Below are positions 43,283 through 53,399 of a DNA stretch of 64,000 bases, piece after piece (positions within the stretch are counted from its first letter, which is position 1; the number at the start of each line of letters is the position of its first letter). Below the pieces are notes generated by a model that was not told the DNA's origin, made no database searches, and saw nothing but the letters and a program-made list of their open reading frames with translations. Origin of the DNA: JAQWCH01 sp050952725 (GTDB taxonomy: Bacteria > Bacillota_I > Bacilli_A > RFN20 > CAG-826). The position numbers and the translations under genes are program-made. The DNA is taken from assembly GCA_050952725.1 (NCBI GenBank), contig JBMNLN010000001.1, forward strand, positions 186,001-250,000, written 5' to 3'.

Positions 43283-44686
43283 TTAGGTCCTTCTTTCTTG
43301 GCTTTTTTCTTTTTTCTTCCGACGTGGAATCACAATATTTAAAAGAATGCCCAAAGCCATAATGATAAGCAAGGGGTTAAGTTGAACATTTTCAATGGTG
43401 ATAACGCCGAAGTTTAGTCCAGTCCAAGCATTAATGGCGTTTAAAACGGCGAAACCTCCGCCTGCGACCACGATGATGGTAGCGATAATAATGTTTTTCT
43501 TATCGCCTTGTTCAAGAAAAGAAACCTTGATCATCTGATAGCCATGACCGATGATTACCATGAAGGAATAGGCGGTAATCGCTAGATAAATCAAGGGGGG
43601 AATCAAATAGAAAATATTGTTAAACCACTGCCAAATTGCTAAAACCATTATCGCGATTACCGCGAACAAAAGCAGGCGGCGCTCTTCTTTTTGCGCCAAT
43701 CGTTCATCATAGACACGCTGAGCATAAAAAGGGGAAACCCCCGCCGCACTTGAAAGCATTAAACTCAAGCCATTCGCGAATAAGAAACGATCATAATCAG
43801 CGACATTTAAACTCGTGTTCAGCAATAACCGCTGATCGTTTTTTACCGCTTCGAAAAGTTCAAAAAAAGCAATAATGGTCAGAGGGATAATCGCCAGGGC
43901 AAGATCCCAATTAAACCGCAAGTGATCAAGATAGCCAAACAACTCGCCCTGCTGCTGGAACGGAGTAATTCTCCTCCATGAAAGAGCATTAGGACCAGTA
44001 AACATTAAGAACAGATGTGGTGTCCCCTCTTGAAGAGCGGCCCCATAAGCGATCACTTCCATACCAAAATAAAAGACCGTTCCACCTAGAAGGGCAAAAA
44101 AGAAGTAGGCTTCGCGGAAAATACTCTCTTTTTTCGCTTTAGTTTTAATCAGGTGAGCGAGTAAGATGGTGAAAAGAAGACCGAGAACAGGAATAAAGGG
44201 AAAAGCTGTTCTTTCAATTAGAGGAACGATGAGATATTCTCCGCCCACGAGCAAAAGAAAACTAAAGGCGAGGACAATGCTTAAAGCGCCGATGAGGTAA
44301 GGAGGAAATGCCCTTCTTAATTTTTGGTAGGGAATATAACGAGCGATGATCGCTAAGATAATATGGAGAATGCCCGCCAGCCAAAAGGCGACGACTAATT
44401 CGCCAATCGCCCCCAGATAATCATTGGGGAATAACTGATAATCCAAGGAATTTAAAGTGCGATAAACGAGCGGGATAAAAAGAAAGTTCGGGGCGAAAAA
44501 CGTTCCGAATTGTCCCCTTGATAAAAAAAGATGAGCGAAAGAAAAAACCCCCGCGAACAATAAACCCAAGGTTAAATTCATCCCCCCGACCATCATTGCG
44601 GTGGCGGTAACGAAGAGAATTTTTAAAAGATAACCAAGAAAGGTAATAAAGGAGGTTGCTTTCTTTTTTTCTAACCGCGCAATCAT
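43283..44686 (-). CDS. Nucleobase:cation symporter-2 (NCS2)-like permease
   Basis: This 467-residue protein with about 12-14 membrane segments looks like a diverged xanthine/uracil permease. Supporting pieces are QFGTFFAPNFLFIPLVYR (half-helix region), LRRAFPPYLIGALSIVLAF (cf. the family's P-P-V-V-x-G), IIPLTIIAFFELFEA (cf. I-A-x-x-E near helix 8) and NGLSLMLSSAAGVSPF (cf. the G-x-x-N/T region of helix 10). The key polar residues differ from UraA, so the substrate cannot be assigned. It lies between rpoC's terminator and the M6 proteases. Confidence 0.6.
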   Translation of the reverse strand: MIARLEKKKATSFITFLGYLLKILFVTATAMMVGGMNLTLGLLFAGVFSFAHLFLSRGQFGTFFAPNFLFIPLVYRTLNSLDYQLFPNDYLGAIGELVVAFWLAGILHIILAIIARYIPYQKLRRAFPPYLIGALSIVLAFSFLLLVGGEYLIVPLIERTAFPFIPVLGLLFTILLAHLIKTKAKKESIFREAYFFFALLGGTVFYFGMEVIAYGAALQEGTPHLFLMFTGPNALSWRRITPFQQQGELFGYLDHLRFNWDLALAIIPLTIIAFFELFEAVKNDQRLLLNTSLNVADYDRFLFANGLSLMLSSAAGVSPFYAQRVYDERLAQKEERRLLLFAVIAIMVLAIWQWFNNIFYLIPPLIYLAITAYSFMVIIGHGYQMIKVSFLEQGDKKNIIIATIIVVAGGGFAVLNAINAWTGLNFGVITIENVQLNPLLIIMALGILLNIVIPRRKKKEKSQERRT

Positions 44687-44723
44687 ATGTCCTAATTATA
44701 ATATATTAGGCTCTGGAATAGGA

Positions 44724-44751
44724 AAAAAAAGGCCATCACTCCTGTGATGGC
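44724..44751 (-). terminator. Terminator after rpoC
   Basis: The stem GCCATCAC/GTGATGGC (44732-44751, 4-nt loop) is followed by eight T on the minus strand, 8 nt past the rpoC stop. Confidence 0.9.
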
Positions 44752-44759
44752 GCTTTTCT

Positions 44760-47700
44760 TTATTCGTAATCGGAGACGTAAGTCGCTTCGACTTCTGCTA
44801 AACGCTCTTCAACCGAGAAGTTCTCTAAGATGGCTTCTTTGTCCTCGTGGGAGAGAATGCCGCGACCTGCGGGAATTAATTTTCCCGTAATCACGTTTTC
44901 TTTTAAGCCATGGAGATGGTCGATTTTACCTTTAATCGCCGCATCGGTTAAGACCCGGGTTGTCTCTTGGAATGAAGCAGCCGAGAGGAAACTTTCGGTT
45001 TCCAAGGCGGCTTTGGTAATACCTAAGATAATCGGTTTAGCAAAGGCAGGACGTTTTCCTTCCTTGAAAACTGCTTCGTTAATTTCGGTAAAGCGAATTA
45101 ACGGAATGCGCATCCCCGGGAGAAGATTGGTATCACCACCATCGATAATTGCGACTTTTCTTAACATCTGCCGGATGATAATCTCGATATGCTTATCCGA
45201 GACATGAACCCCTGCTGATTGCCGATAGACTTTTTGGACTTCGTTGAGGATGTAGTTTTCCACCGCAGTCGTATCCGAGACTTCCAGTAAGCGCTTGGGG
45301 GAAATCGTCCCTTCGGTTAAACGTTCACCGTTGAGAACAGCTTGACCTTTACTCACGCGGAGACGAGCGCCGTAATTGGTTAAATAAGTTTTCTCATCGA
45401 ATTCGTTTTTCACCGTAATCGAGTAGCGATTGCCAGTTTCGACAATCTCGGTGACGGTTCCAGCAATTTCGCTGATGACGGCTTCACCTTTGGGATTGCG
45501 GGCTTCAAATAATTCTTGGACCCGCGGTAAGCCTTGGGTCACGTCTTCACCACCAGCCACCCCGCCCGAGTGGAAGGTCCGCATCGTCAATTGCGTCCCC
45601 GGTTCACCGATGGATTGAGCGGCCATTACTCCGACGGCATCACCGACTTCGGAGAGTTTACCCGTAGCTAGGTTACGACCATAGCAGTGGCGGCAGACTC
45701 CATTTTTCGTTTCACAGCCAAAGACCGAGCGAATCTCCACCGCTTTCACACCGCGAGCTTCGATTAATTCTGCTGTTTCTTCATCGATTAAGGTGTTGCC
45801 TGGAATGATCACTTCTTCGGTTTCGGGATCGATGACATCACGGACAGTGAAACGGCCGATTAAGCGATCGCGCAAGCGCACGATTAAATTGGTCACGCCC
45901 GTTTTGTTTTCCGAGATGGCGGTGACGACAAAGCCGTGATCGGACTGACAATCTTCTTCGCGAATAATCACATCTTGAGCAACGTCGACTAAACGACGGG
46001 TTAAGTAGCCCGAGTCAGCGGTCTTTAAGGCAGTATCGGCCCCACCTTTACGGGAACCATGGGAAGCGATAAAGAATTCTGAAACAGAAATTCCCTCGCG
46101 GAAACAGGATTTAATCGGGAGTTCAATCGTTTCACCCTTGGGTGAACTCATCAAACCCCGCATCCCCATTAATTGGAGGAATTGCGAGTCATTCCCCCGC
46201 GCTTCTGAGGTTTTAACCATGTAGAGCGGATTATAAATATCGGCGTTAAATTGTTGTTTGAAAGCATCTTTGACTTCTTCAATGATATTTTTCCAAGTTT
46301 CGACCACATGCGCGTGACGTTCTTGATCGGTCATCAAGCCGCGATCGAAGCTCTTGTTAATCTTAGCGACGATTTCATCACCTTTGGCGATGATGTCCTC
46401 TTTACCTTCGACTAGTTTGATATCTTCAATGCCAATCGTCAGACCCGAGACCGTGGAGAAACGGAAACCAGTATCCTTGATTTTATCGAGGACCGCGCTA
46501 GTTTTGGATGTACCATAACGTTGGAAAACCGCATCGATAATCTTCGAGAGATTTTTCTTGGTAATCGGCTTGCGGAGCGGAGTGCGCGTGAGAACCTCTT
46601 TGATATTCGTGCCACGGGGAACGAAGAATTCAGGCAAGTTTTGCTCGTAATTTTCTTCATTGGCCTCATTGATAAAGGGGAAATCAGCTGGGAAAATCAA
46701 ATTGAAAATCACCTTGCCAACCGAGGTTAAAATGTAGCCATTTTCCATCTCGGGGGTAAAACCTTCTTTTTTCAGCGCATAGCCAGGAAGGGCAATCCGA
46801 TTATGAAGATGAACTTGCTTGGTGGCATACGCGACGAGAACTTCGTCGATTGAACGGAAGACTTTTCCTTCACTTGCCGCGTATAATTCGTAGCGTTCGG
46901 CTTCCTCGACATCACCATTTTCTCTTTCTTTTTCAGCGCGAAGTTTAAATTCTGGCGCGGCTTTTTCTAATGTCACATAGTAATTACCGATGACCATGTC
47001 TTGCGAGGGGGTCACAATCGGTTTTCCATCTTTAGGACCAAGGATGTTATTGGAAGCGAGCATTAAATTGACCGCTTCTTCTTGAGCGGCTTTCCCAAGG
47101 GGGACGTGAACTGCCATTTGGTCACCGTCAAAGTCAGCGTTAAAGCCCGTACACACAAGCGGGTGGAGACGAATTGCCCGACCCGAAACAAGCACCGGTT
47201 GGAACGCCTGAATCCCAAGGCGGTGGAGGGTTGGGGCCCGGTTTAAAAGCACGGGGTGATACGGGATAATTCTCTCGATCACTTCAAAGACTTTTTCTTC
47301 GTAGCGATCGATGGCCTTATCCGCCCGACGGTTGCCAGGGACATATTTTTCATCGATCAAAATCTTAGCGATGAAGGGCCTAAATAATTGAATCGCCATC
47401 TCGACGGAAATCCCGCATTGATACATCTTCAAGGCTGGACCAACCGCGATGACTGAACGGCCAGAATAGTCGACGCGTTTCCCAAGCAGGTTTTGACGAA
47501 AACGACCTTGTTTGCCCTTTAAGTTACTCGAAAGCGACTTTAAGGGACGTCCACCAGTACCGGTGACCGGTTTGGAACGACGACCATTATCGATTAAAGC
47601 GTCAACCGCTTCTTGAACCATCCGTTTTTCATTCATCAAAATGGTCGAAGGGGCATTGACATCGATAAATTTCTTTAAGCGATTGTTTCTAGTAATCACG

Positions 47701-48611
47701 CGGCGATAGAGATCGTTTAAATCGCTCGTCGCAAAGCGACCACCATCGAGTTGGAGCATCGGACGCAAATCCGGAGGAATCACGGGAATCACATCTAAAA
47801 CCATCCATTCCGGTTTATTGTTGGAATTGCGCATCGCTTCGACGACTTCTAAACGCTTGACCGCTCTTTGGCGTCTTTGACCTGTGGCGGTTTTTAAAGT
47901 CTCGGTCAATTCTGCAAATTCTTTTTCCAAATCGACTTCCATCAGTAAGCGTTTGACGGCTTCGGCACCAACACCGAATTCAGCCTGAGTATGCTTGGAG
48001 ATAAACCGCGCATAGGAATAGAAATCGAAGCGCGTATAATCGGATTCGATTTTCGTGATAATCTCTTCTGAACGGGCATAAGCGTGGCTTTCAGGATCGA
48101 GGGTCGGTTGAAATTCACGAATCGTGGCGATGAAGATTTCGCGCGCGACTCGTTCACTTAAGAATTGCTTATATTGGAGAACCGTGGAGGTTCCCGGATT
48201 CAAACAGACGTGGGAGGCATAGTAGATGATTTCTTCTAAATGCTTTGGAGACATATCTAAAAGCAGTCCCATTCTGGAAGGAATGCCTTTTAAATACCAA
48301 ATATGGGAACAAGGAGTGGCTAATTCAATGTGGCCAAGGCGTTCGCGACGGACTTTCGAGGAAATCACTTCCACACCGCACTTTTCGCAGATTACGTTGC
48401 GGTTGCGCGAGCGTTTATACTTGCCGCAGTGACACTCATAATCTTTGCTTGGACCAAAAATCTTCTCGCAGAAAAGCCCATCCATCTCCGGTTTTTGACT
48501 GCGATAGTTGATCGTTTCTGGTTTGGTGACTTCCCCGTAGGACCAACTGCGGATCATCTCCGGAGAGGCAAGGCCTACCCGAACCGCGGCTAAACGATTA
48601 ATATCAAACAT
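44760..48611 (-). CDS. rpoC: RNA polymerase beta' subunit
   Basis: This is the catalytic clamp subunit, 1283 residues. The zinc ribbon is CHCGKYKRS...CEKCGVEVI (~60-81). The Mg2+-binding NADFDGDQMAVHVPL motif lies near residue 497. The second zinc site CETKNGVCRHCYG (~990) and the GEPGTQLTMRTFHSGG bridge/trigger region are present. It follows rpoB by 17 nt and ends at a strong terminator. The L7Ae-like gene (ybxF) found after rpoC in Bacillus is absent. Confidence 0.98.
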   Translation of the reverse strand: MFDINRLAAVRVGLASPEMIRSWSYGEVTKPETINYRSQKPEMDGLFCEKIFGPSKDYECHCGKYKRSRNRNVICEKCGVEVISSKVRRERLGHIELATPCSHIWYLKGIPSRMGLLLDMSPKHLEEIIYYASHVCLNPGTSTVLQYKQFLSERVAREIFIATIREFQPTLDPESHAYARSEEIITKIESDYTRFDFYSYARFISKHTQAEFGVGAEAVKRLLMEVDLEKEFAELTETLKTATGQRRQRAVKRLEVVEAMRNSNNKPEWMVLDVIPVIPPDLRPMLQLDGGRFATSDLNDLYRRVITRNNRLKKFIDVNAPSTILMNEKRMVQEAVDALIDNGRRSKPVTGTGGRPLKSLSSNLKGKQGRFRQNLLGKRVDYSGRSVIAVGPALKMYQCGISVEMAIQLFRPFIAKILIDEKYVPGNRRADKAIDRYEEKVFEVIERIIPYHPVLLNRAPTLHRLGIQAFQPVLVSGRAIRLHPLVCTGFNADFDGDQMAVHVPLGKAAQEEAVNLMLASNNILGPKDGKPIVTPSQDMVIGNYYVTLEKAAPEFKLRAEKERENGDVEEAERYELYAASEGKVFRSIDEVLVAYATKQVHLHNRIALPGYALKKEGFTPEMENGYILTSVGKVIFNLIFPADFPFINEANEENYEQNLPEFFVPRGTNIKEVLTRTPLRKPITKKNLSKIIDAVFQRYGTSKTSAVLDKIKDTGFRFSTVSGLTIGIEDIKLVEGKEDIIAKGDEIVAKINKSFDRGLMTDQERHAHVVETWKNIIEEVKDAFKQQFNADIYNPLYMVKTSEARGNDSQFLQLMGMRGLMSSPKGETIELPIKSCFREGISVSEFFIASHGSRKGGADTALKTADSGYLTRRLVDVAQDVIIREEDCQSDHGFVVTAISENKTGVTNLIVRLRDRLIGRFTVRDVIDPETEEVIIPGNTLIDEETAELIEARGVKAVEIRSVFGCETKNGVCRHCYGRNLATGKLSEVGDAVGVMAAQSIGEPGTQLTMRTFHSGGVAGGEDVTQGLPRVQELFEARNPKGEAVISEIAGTVTEIVETGNRYSITVKNEFDEKTYLTNYGARLRVSKGQAVLNGERLTEGTISPKRLLEVSDTTAVENYILNEVQKVYRQSAGVHVSDKHIEIIIRQMLRKVAIIDGGDTNLLPGMRIPLIRFTEINEAVFKEGKRPAFAKPIILGITKAALETESFLSAASFQETTRVLTDAAIKGKIDHLHGLKENVITGKLIPAGRGILSHEDKEAILENFSVEERLAEVEATYVSDYE

Positions 48612-48628
48612 GCGCTTTCCTCCTTTTC

Positions 48629-51600
48629 CTATCCTTGTTCGCCCGAGTGCGATTCGCTATCGGGACGAATATTTAATTCTTCAGCGGCTTGCTCTTCCAG
48701 CGTTTCCGCTGTTTCTTCTTCTTCCGTGCGCACTGGTTCGCGGATAGCGCGACGCAACTTGCGTTCTTCTTCGATGTTATCTTTGGCGATTTGATTGAGG
48801 TCAATCGCTTCACCATCAGCATCAATTAACTCGACTTCCATCGCTAAACCCTGCAATTCGCGCGTTAAAACTTTAAATGATTCGGGAATTGAAGGTTGGG
48901 GTAAGGGTTCGCCGCGAATGATGGCTAGGTTGGTTTTATTCCGACCGACCACATCATCGGATTTAATCGTTAAGATTTCTTGTAAAGTATGGGCGGCCCC
49001 ATAAGCTTCTAAGGCCCAAACTTCCATTTCTCCGAAGCGTTGGCCACCGTTTTGGGCTTTACCACCGAGAGGTTGTTGGGTGATTAAGCTATAAGGTCCC
49101 GTGCTCCGAGCATGTAACTTATCATCGACCATGTGGACGAGTTTAATCATGTACATCACGCCGACTGAAATCCGCTCATCAAAACGTTCACCCGTACGGC
49201 CATCATAAAGGACGGTCTTGCCATCGCGGGGGAGACCAGCTTCTTTCATCAAAGCAAAGATTTCATCGTTGGTCATTCCATCAAAAACCGGGGAAGCGAT
49301 TTTAATCCCGAGTTTTTGACAAGCAAAACCAAGGTGTAATTCGAGAATTTGCCCGATGTTCATCCGCGAGGGGACGCCGAGGGGGTTAAGCATGATATCA
49401 ATCGGAGTACCATCAGGTAAGAAGGGCATATCTTCGGTTGGAAGAATCCGGGAGATAACGCCTTTATTCCCGTGCCGCCCCGACATCTTATCCCCTTCGG
49501 AGATTTTCCGTTTTTGCGCGATGTAGACGCGGACGACTTCATCGACACCCGCGGGTAATTCATCTTTATTTTCGCGGGTGAAGACTTTGACATCAACCAC
49601 GATTCCAGCACCACCATTGGGGACGCGGAGTGAGGTATCTTTGCCATCTTTGGATTTATCGCCAGCAATCGCTTGCATCAGTTTATCAACTGGGGAAAGT
49701 TCACTTTGACCTTTCGGGGTCGTTTTTCCCACGAGAATATCGCCTTCTTTAACTTCAGCGCCAGTGATGACAATCCCGCGTTCATCGAGGTACTTCTTCG
49801 CATCTTCTCCGACATTAGGAATATCGCGAGTAATCAATTCTTTACCGAGTTTAGTATCCCGGCATTTGACTTCGTATTCTTCGATGTGAATCGAGGTATA
49901 AGTATCATCTTTAACTAGGCTCTCACTCATAATCACCGCATCTTCATAGTTATAACCATCCCAGGTCATAAAGGCGATGGTCACGTTTTGACCAAGGGCG
50001 AGGTCGCCATCTTTCATTGCTGGTCCATCAGCAATCACTTGACCATAAGCGACAAAATCACCAGTTTTGACAATCGGATTTTGATTAAAGCAAGTGCCCT
50101 GGTTGCTTCGAGCAAACTTCTGCAAGGTATAGACATCTTCGCCATCTTTGGTTTTCACTACGATTTTTTGGCTATCGACATAGCTGACTTCTCCGGAAGC
50201 GCGGGCGATAATCGCAGATCCGCTATCGTGAGCGATGCGATGCTCCAGTCCCGTGCCGACTAATGGCGCACTAGGCGCAACTAAAGGCAGGGCTTGCCGT
50301 TGCATATTAGCGCCCATTAAGGCCCGCATCGCGTCATCGTTTTCTAAGAAAGGAATACTGGCCGCCGCGATGGAGACAATTTGTTTAGGAGAAACGTCGA
50401 TATAATCCACTTTTTCTGGAGAAGTTAAAATATTGGCTCCATCTTGACGAGCGACGACTTCTTCATCGAGAATCGTTCCATCAGCACCGATGCGCGCGTT
50501 AGCGTGAGCAATCGTCACATCGCGTTCGCCATCAGCAGATAGATACTCGGTGACATCCGTAACTTTATGAGTGACTGAATCAATTTTTCGATAAGGAGTT
50601 TCCAAAAAACCATAACGGTTGACTTTAGCATAACAAGCCAAATTATTAATCAAACCGATGTTTTGTCCTTCAGGAGTTTCAATCGGACAGATTCTCCCAT
50701 AGTGCGAATAGTGCACGTCACGGACTTCAAACGAAGCGCGGTCACGGGTTAAGCCCCCGGGGCCGAGCGCGGAAATCCGACGTTTATTAGTTAATTCCGC
50801 TAGAGGATTAGTCTGATCCATAAATTGCGATAACTGCGAGGTGGCGAAGAATTCGCGAATCGCCGACGTCAAGGGGCGAATGTTGACTAAACTCTTCGGG
50901 GTCATTCCTGTGGTTTCGGAAATCGACATCTTTTCTTTGATGGCTTTGGCCATTTTGGTCAAGCCAATCCGGAATTGGTTTTGGAGTAATTCGCCTACAC
51001 AGCGAATGCGGCGGTTACCGAGATGATCGATATCGTCAATCATGCCAATCCCTTCTTGAATATTCATGAAGTAGGAGAAGGTGGCAAGGATATCGGGGAT
51101 GGTAACGCAGTGTTCTTCTAAAGTTAAATCTGTGCCGACGATGTTAATCGTGTGCGTTTTCTTTTCATTCGTATAAACACTTAAAACATTGACCAGATTG
51201 TGAACATCCAAATCGGGATTGATTTCTAATTTACGGACATGAGCTCCGCTTTCAAAAAAGGCTTGGGTTTTGAGTTCATCAACCATCGCCTTGGTTAAAA
51301 GTGTACCTTCATCGTAGATGATCTCACCTTGGTGAGAAACTAAAGGTTCCGCGATAATTTGGTTGACTAAACGATTATAAATCCCGAGTTTCTTCGCGAA
51401 TTTATAACGTCCAGCCCGACCGAGGTCGTAACGCTTCCGGTCAAAGAATTTTTGTTTTAAGAAATTAGTTACCCCTTCTTTGGTGGCGGGTTCACCAGGT
51501 TTTAATTTGGCAAAAATCGCATAGAGGGCATCTAAACTGGAGACATTTAAAATATCTTTTTGCAAAGTGAGTTCTAAAGGCGAGAGTTCTTCCTCAGCCA

Positions 51601-52300
51601 CCGCAGCTTTTTTCCGGCCCTTTTTCACCGGACGCGCATCAAATAGTTCTAAAATTAAGTCCTGATTGGTCAAACCGAGAGCTTTTAAGAAAATGGTCGC
51701 GTGCATTTTCCGTTGCCGGTCAATCGAGACGTTAAGGAGCCGTTTTGTATCGTTTTTAAATTCTAACCATGTTCCGCGTGTGGGAATTAAGTCACCTTCA
51801 TAAAGCCAATTGCCCGATTTAGGATCCATTTCCCGGAGCATATAAGCCCCTGGAGAACGGACGATTTGGCTGACAATGACGCGTTCAGCGCCATTGACGA
51901 CAAAAGTTCCTGATTCGGTCATCAAGGGTAAATCCCCCATGAAAACTTCTTGTTCAGTAGGTTCTAAAATTTCTCCACTGCCGGTATTTTTAATTTTTAA
52001 CCGAAAGGTGGCCCGGAGTGGGGCCCCATAAGTTAAATCGCGAACTTTGCATTCGAGATGGGTATATTTGGGTTCTTCTAACCGATAATCGACAAAGGAA
52101 ATCTCAACATTTTCCGCATTGTTTTTAATCGGGAAAATATCGTTCATCACTTCTTCGATTCCTGCGGTTAAAAACCATCGATAGGAGTCGGTTTGAATCT
52201 CCACTAAATTCGGCAAAGGCAGAGAACCAGAAATCTTCGAATAATCATAACGATGATTGGGCAACATTTTGCTTGGGCGGTTGGGATTGGTTTTACTCAT
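48629..52300 (-). CDS. rpoB: RNA polymerase beta subunit, Asn at the rifampicin-site position equivalent to H526
   Basis: The beta subunit has 1223 residues from ATG 52300, chosen because GAGG lies 6 nt before it; an in-frame GTG at 52312 is part of that ribosome site. The rifampicin pocket reads SQLSQFMDQTNPLAELT then NKRRISALGPGG. The E. coli His526 position is Asn (AAT, 50786-50788); Gln513, Asp516 and Ser531 equivalents are unchanged. Catalytic motifs GNKGVI and YDGRTGERF are present. It overlaps the methyltransferase gene by 8 nt and precedes rpoC. A charged tail follows the family core. Confidence 0.98.
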   Translation of the reverse strand: MSKTNPNRPSKMLPNHRYDYSKISGSLPLPNLVEIQTDSYRWFLTAGIEEVMNDIFPIKNNAENVEISFVDYRLEEPKYTHLECKVRDLTYGAPLRATFRLKIKNTGSGEILEPTEQEVFMGDLPLMTESGTFVVNGAERVIVSQIVRSPGAYMLREMDPKSGNWLYEGDLIPTRGTWLEFKNDTKRLLNVSIDRQRKMHATIFLKALGLTNQDLILELFDARPVKKGRKKAAVAEEELSPLELTLQKDILNVSSLDALYAIFAKLKPGEPATKEGVTNFLKQKFFDRKRYDLGRAGRYKFAKKLGIYNRLVNQIIAEPLVSHQGEIIYDEGTLLTKAMVDELKTQAFFESGAHVRKLEINPDLDVHNLVNVLSVYTNEKKTHTINIVGTDLTLEEHCVTIPDILATFSYFMNIQEGIGMIDDIDHLGNRRIRCVGELLQNQFRIGLTKMAKAIKEKMSISETTGMTPKSLVNIRPLTSAIREFFATSQLSQFMDQTNPLAELTNKRRISALGPGGLTRDRASFEVRDVHYSHYGRICPIETPEGQNIGLINNLACYAKVNRYGFLETPYRKIDSVTHKVTDVTEYLSADGERDVTIAHANARIGADGTILDEEVVARQDGANILTSPEKVDYIDVSPKQIVSIAAASIPFLENDDAMRALMGANMQRQALPLVAPSAPLVGTGLEHRIAHDSGSAIIARASGEVSYVDSQKIVVKTKDGEDVYTLQKFARSNQGTCFNQNPIVKTGDFVAYGQVIADGPAMKDGDLALGQNVTIAFMTWDGYNYEDAVIMSESLVKDDTYTSIHIEEYEVKCRDTKLGKELITRDIPNVGEDAKKYLDERGIVITGAEVKEGDILVGKTTPKGQSELSPVDKLMQAIAGDKSKDGKDTSLRVPNGGAGIVVDVKVFTRENKDELPAGVDEVVRVYIAQKRKISEGDKMSGRHGNKGVISRILPTEDMPFLPDGTPIDIMLNPLGVPSRMNIGQILELHLGFACQKLGIKIASPVFDGMTNDEIFALMKEAGLPRDGKTVLYDGRTGERFDERISVGVMYMIKLVHMVDDKLHARSTGPYSLITQQPLGGKAQNGGQRFGEMEVWALEAYGAAHTLQEILTIKSDDVVGRNKTNLAIIRGEPLPQPSIPESFKVLTRELQGLAMEVELIDADGEAIDLNQIAKDNIEEERKLRRAIREPVRTEEEETAETLEEQAAEELNIRPDSESHSGEQG

Positions 52301-52934
52301 ATGAAGCCTCACTTTTTGATATTTGGACTGTTGGTTGATTCACCGCGCGATAGACATAGAAACCGCGATTTTTCTTAACGAGTTCGCAATTGCCAAAGAT
52401 GGTCTCGACATATTTAGCCGCAGATTTCGCGCCATGACTTTTGCGCATCACGAAGTAGAGTTGTCCATGTTCTACTAGATGCTTTTGGCTTTCACCAAGA
52501 AAACCGTAAACGACTTGCTTCCCCGCGCGAATCGGGGGATTGGTGACGATTATCGCGAACTTTTCGGTCTCCGATAAAGCACTATATATATCGCTTTGAC
52601 GGATATCGACGTTTTCAAGTTGGAGTTTCTCCGCATTGATTTGCGATAGAGCGACCGCACGGGAAGAGATTTCAAGAAGAGTGACTGGGACGCCTGGACG
52701 CAGTTTAGCAAGTGTGAGTCCAATGGTCCCAATCCCGCTTCCTAAATCGAGAAGAGGGCCTTGAATTTTTTCCTTAAGAAGCACTTTTAAGAGCGTTTCG
52801 CTTCCGAGATCGAGTTCGTCTTTGGAGAAGACGCCTAAGTCGCTTATCAAGGTAAAGCGGACATCATCAATCACATAGGTGACGAGGCGTTTTTCGCTTG
52901 GTAAATCGTCATTTTCTGTGAAATAATGCCGCAT
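52293..52934 (-). CDS. Class I SAM methyltransferase, RsmC/YbxB-like
   Basis: This 213-residue enzyme is the Bacillus YbxB counterpart, by both sequence and position between rplL and rpoB. The SAM motif is LDLGSGIGTIGLTLA (about residues 60-75), the acidic ribose ligand follows in VTLLEIS, and the catalytic NPPI motif (IIVTNPPIRAGKQ, ~residue 132) suggests N-methylation of guanine or adenine, as in RsmC (16S G1207). The start is closely behind an rplL-distal hairpin. The rRNA target is inferred from the family. Confidence 0.9.
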   Translation of the reverse strand: MRHYFTENDDLPSEKRLVTYVIDDVRFTLISDLGVFSKDELDLGSETLLKVLLKEKIQGPLLDLGSGIGTIGLTLAKLRPGVPVTLLEISSRAVALSQINAEKLQLENVDIRQSDIYSALSETEKFAIIVTNPPIRAGKQVVYGFLGESQKHLVEHGQLYFVMRKSHGAKSAAKYVETIFGNCELVKKNRGFYVYRAVNQPTVQISKSEASYE

Positions 52935-52955
52935 TTATCCCCTCCTCATAATGCG

Positions 52956-52980
52956 CGAAAAACCCGCCAGAGGCGAGTTT
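52956..52980 (-). terminator. Attenuator between rplL and the ybxB-rpoBC genes
   Basis: On the minus strand the stem AAACTCGCC/GGCGGGTTT (52960-52980, 3-nt loop, one G-U) leads into TTTTT. It lies 21 nt past the rplL stop, the classical place for attenuation that keeps rpoBC below ribosomal-protein levels. Confidence 0.75.
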
Positions 52981-53001
52981 CTCGCAGTTGATAGGTCAAA
53001 G

Positions 53002-53376
53002 TTATTTAATTTCAACTTCCGCACCCGCCGCGACCAGAGCTTTTTTGTGTTCTTCCGCTTCGACTGGGGAAATCTTTTCTTTGATTGCGATTGGGGCTTG
53101 GTCAACGAGTTTCTTCGCATCCATTAAGCCTAAGCCAGTAATCGCTTGGACCGCTTTAATTACCGGTACTTTGGTTTGACCAACAGACTTGATGAAGAGT
53201 GAAACTTCAGATGGTCCTTTGGCGACGGTCTCTTCTTCTTCATGGGCAACAGCCGCTACTGGGGCAGCCGCAGTCACACCGAATTCTTCTTCAACCGCTT
53301 TGACGAGATCGTTTAATTCAACCACGGTCATCTCTTTTAAGGCGGCAATAATTTCTGTAATCGTTAATTTAGCCAT
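53002..53376 (-). CDS. rplL: 50S ribosomal protein L7/L12
   Basis: This is the stalk protein that recruits translational GTPases, 124 residues. It has an N-terminal dimerisation helix (residues ~1-30), an Ala/Glu-rich hinge (AAPVAAVAHEEEE) and a C-terminal domain with KIKVIK-like VPVIKAVQAITGLGLMDAKKLVDQAP. It follows rplJ by 23 nt. Confidence 0.98.
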   Translation of the reverse strand: MAKLTITEIIAALKEMTVVELNDLVKAVEEEFGVTAAAPVAAVAHEEEETVAKGPSEVSLFIKSVGQTKVPVIKAVQAITGLGLMDAKKLVDQAPIAIKEKISPVEAEEHKKALVAAGAEVEIK

Positions 53377-53399
53377 GATATTTTCCTCCTTGATGGCGA

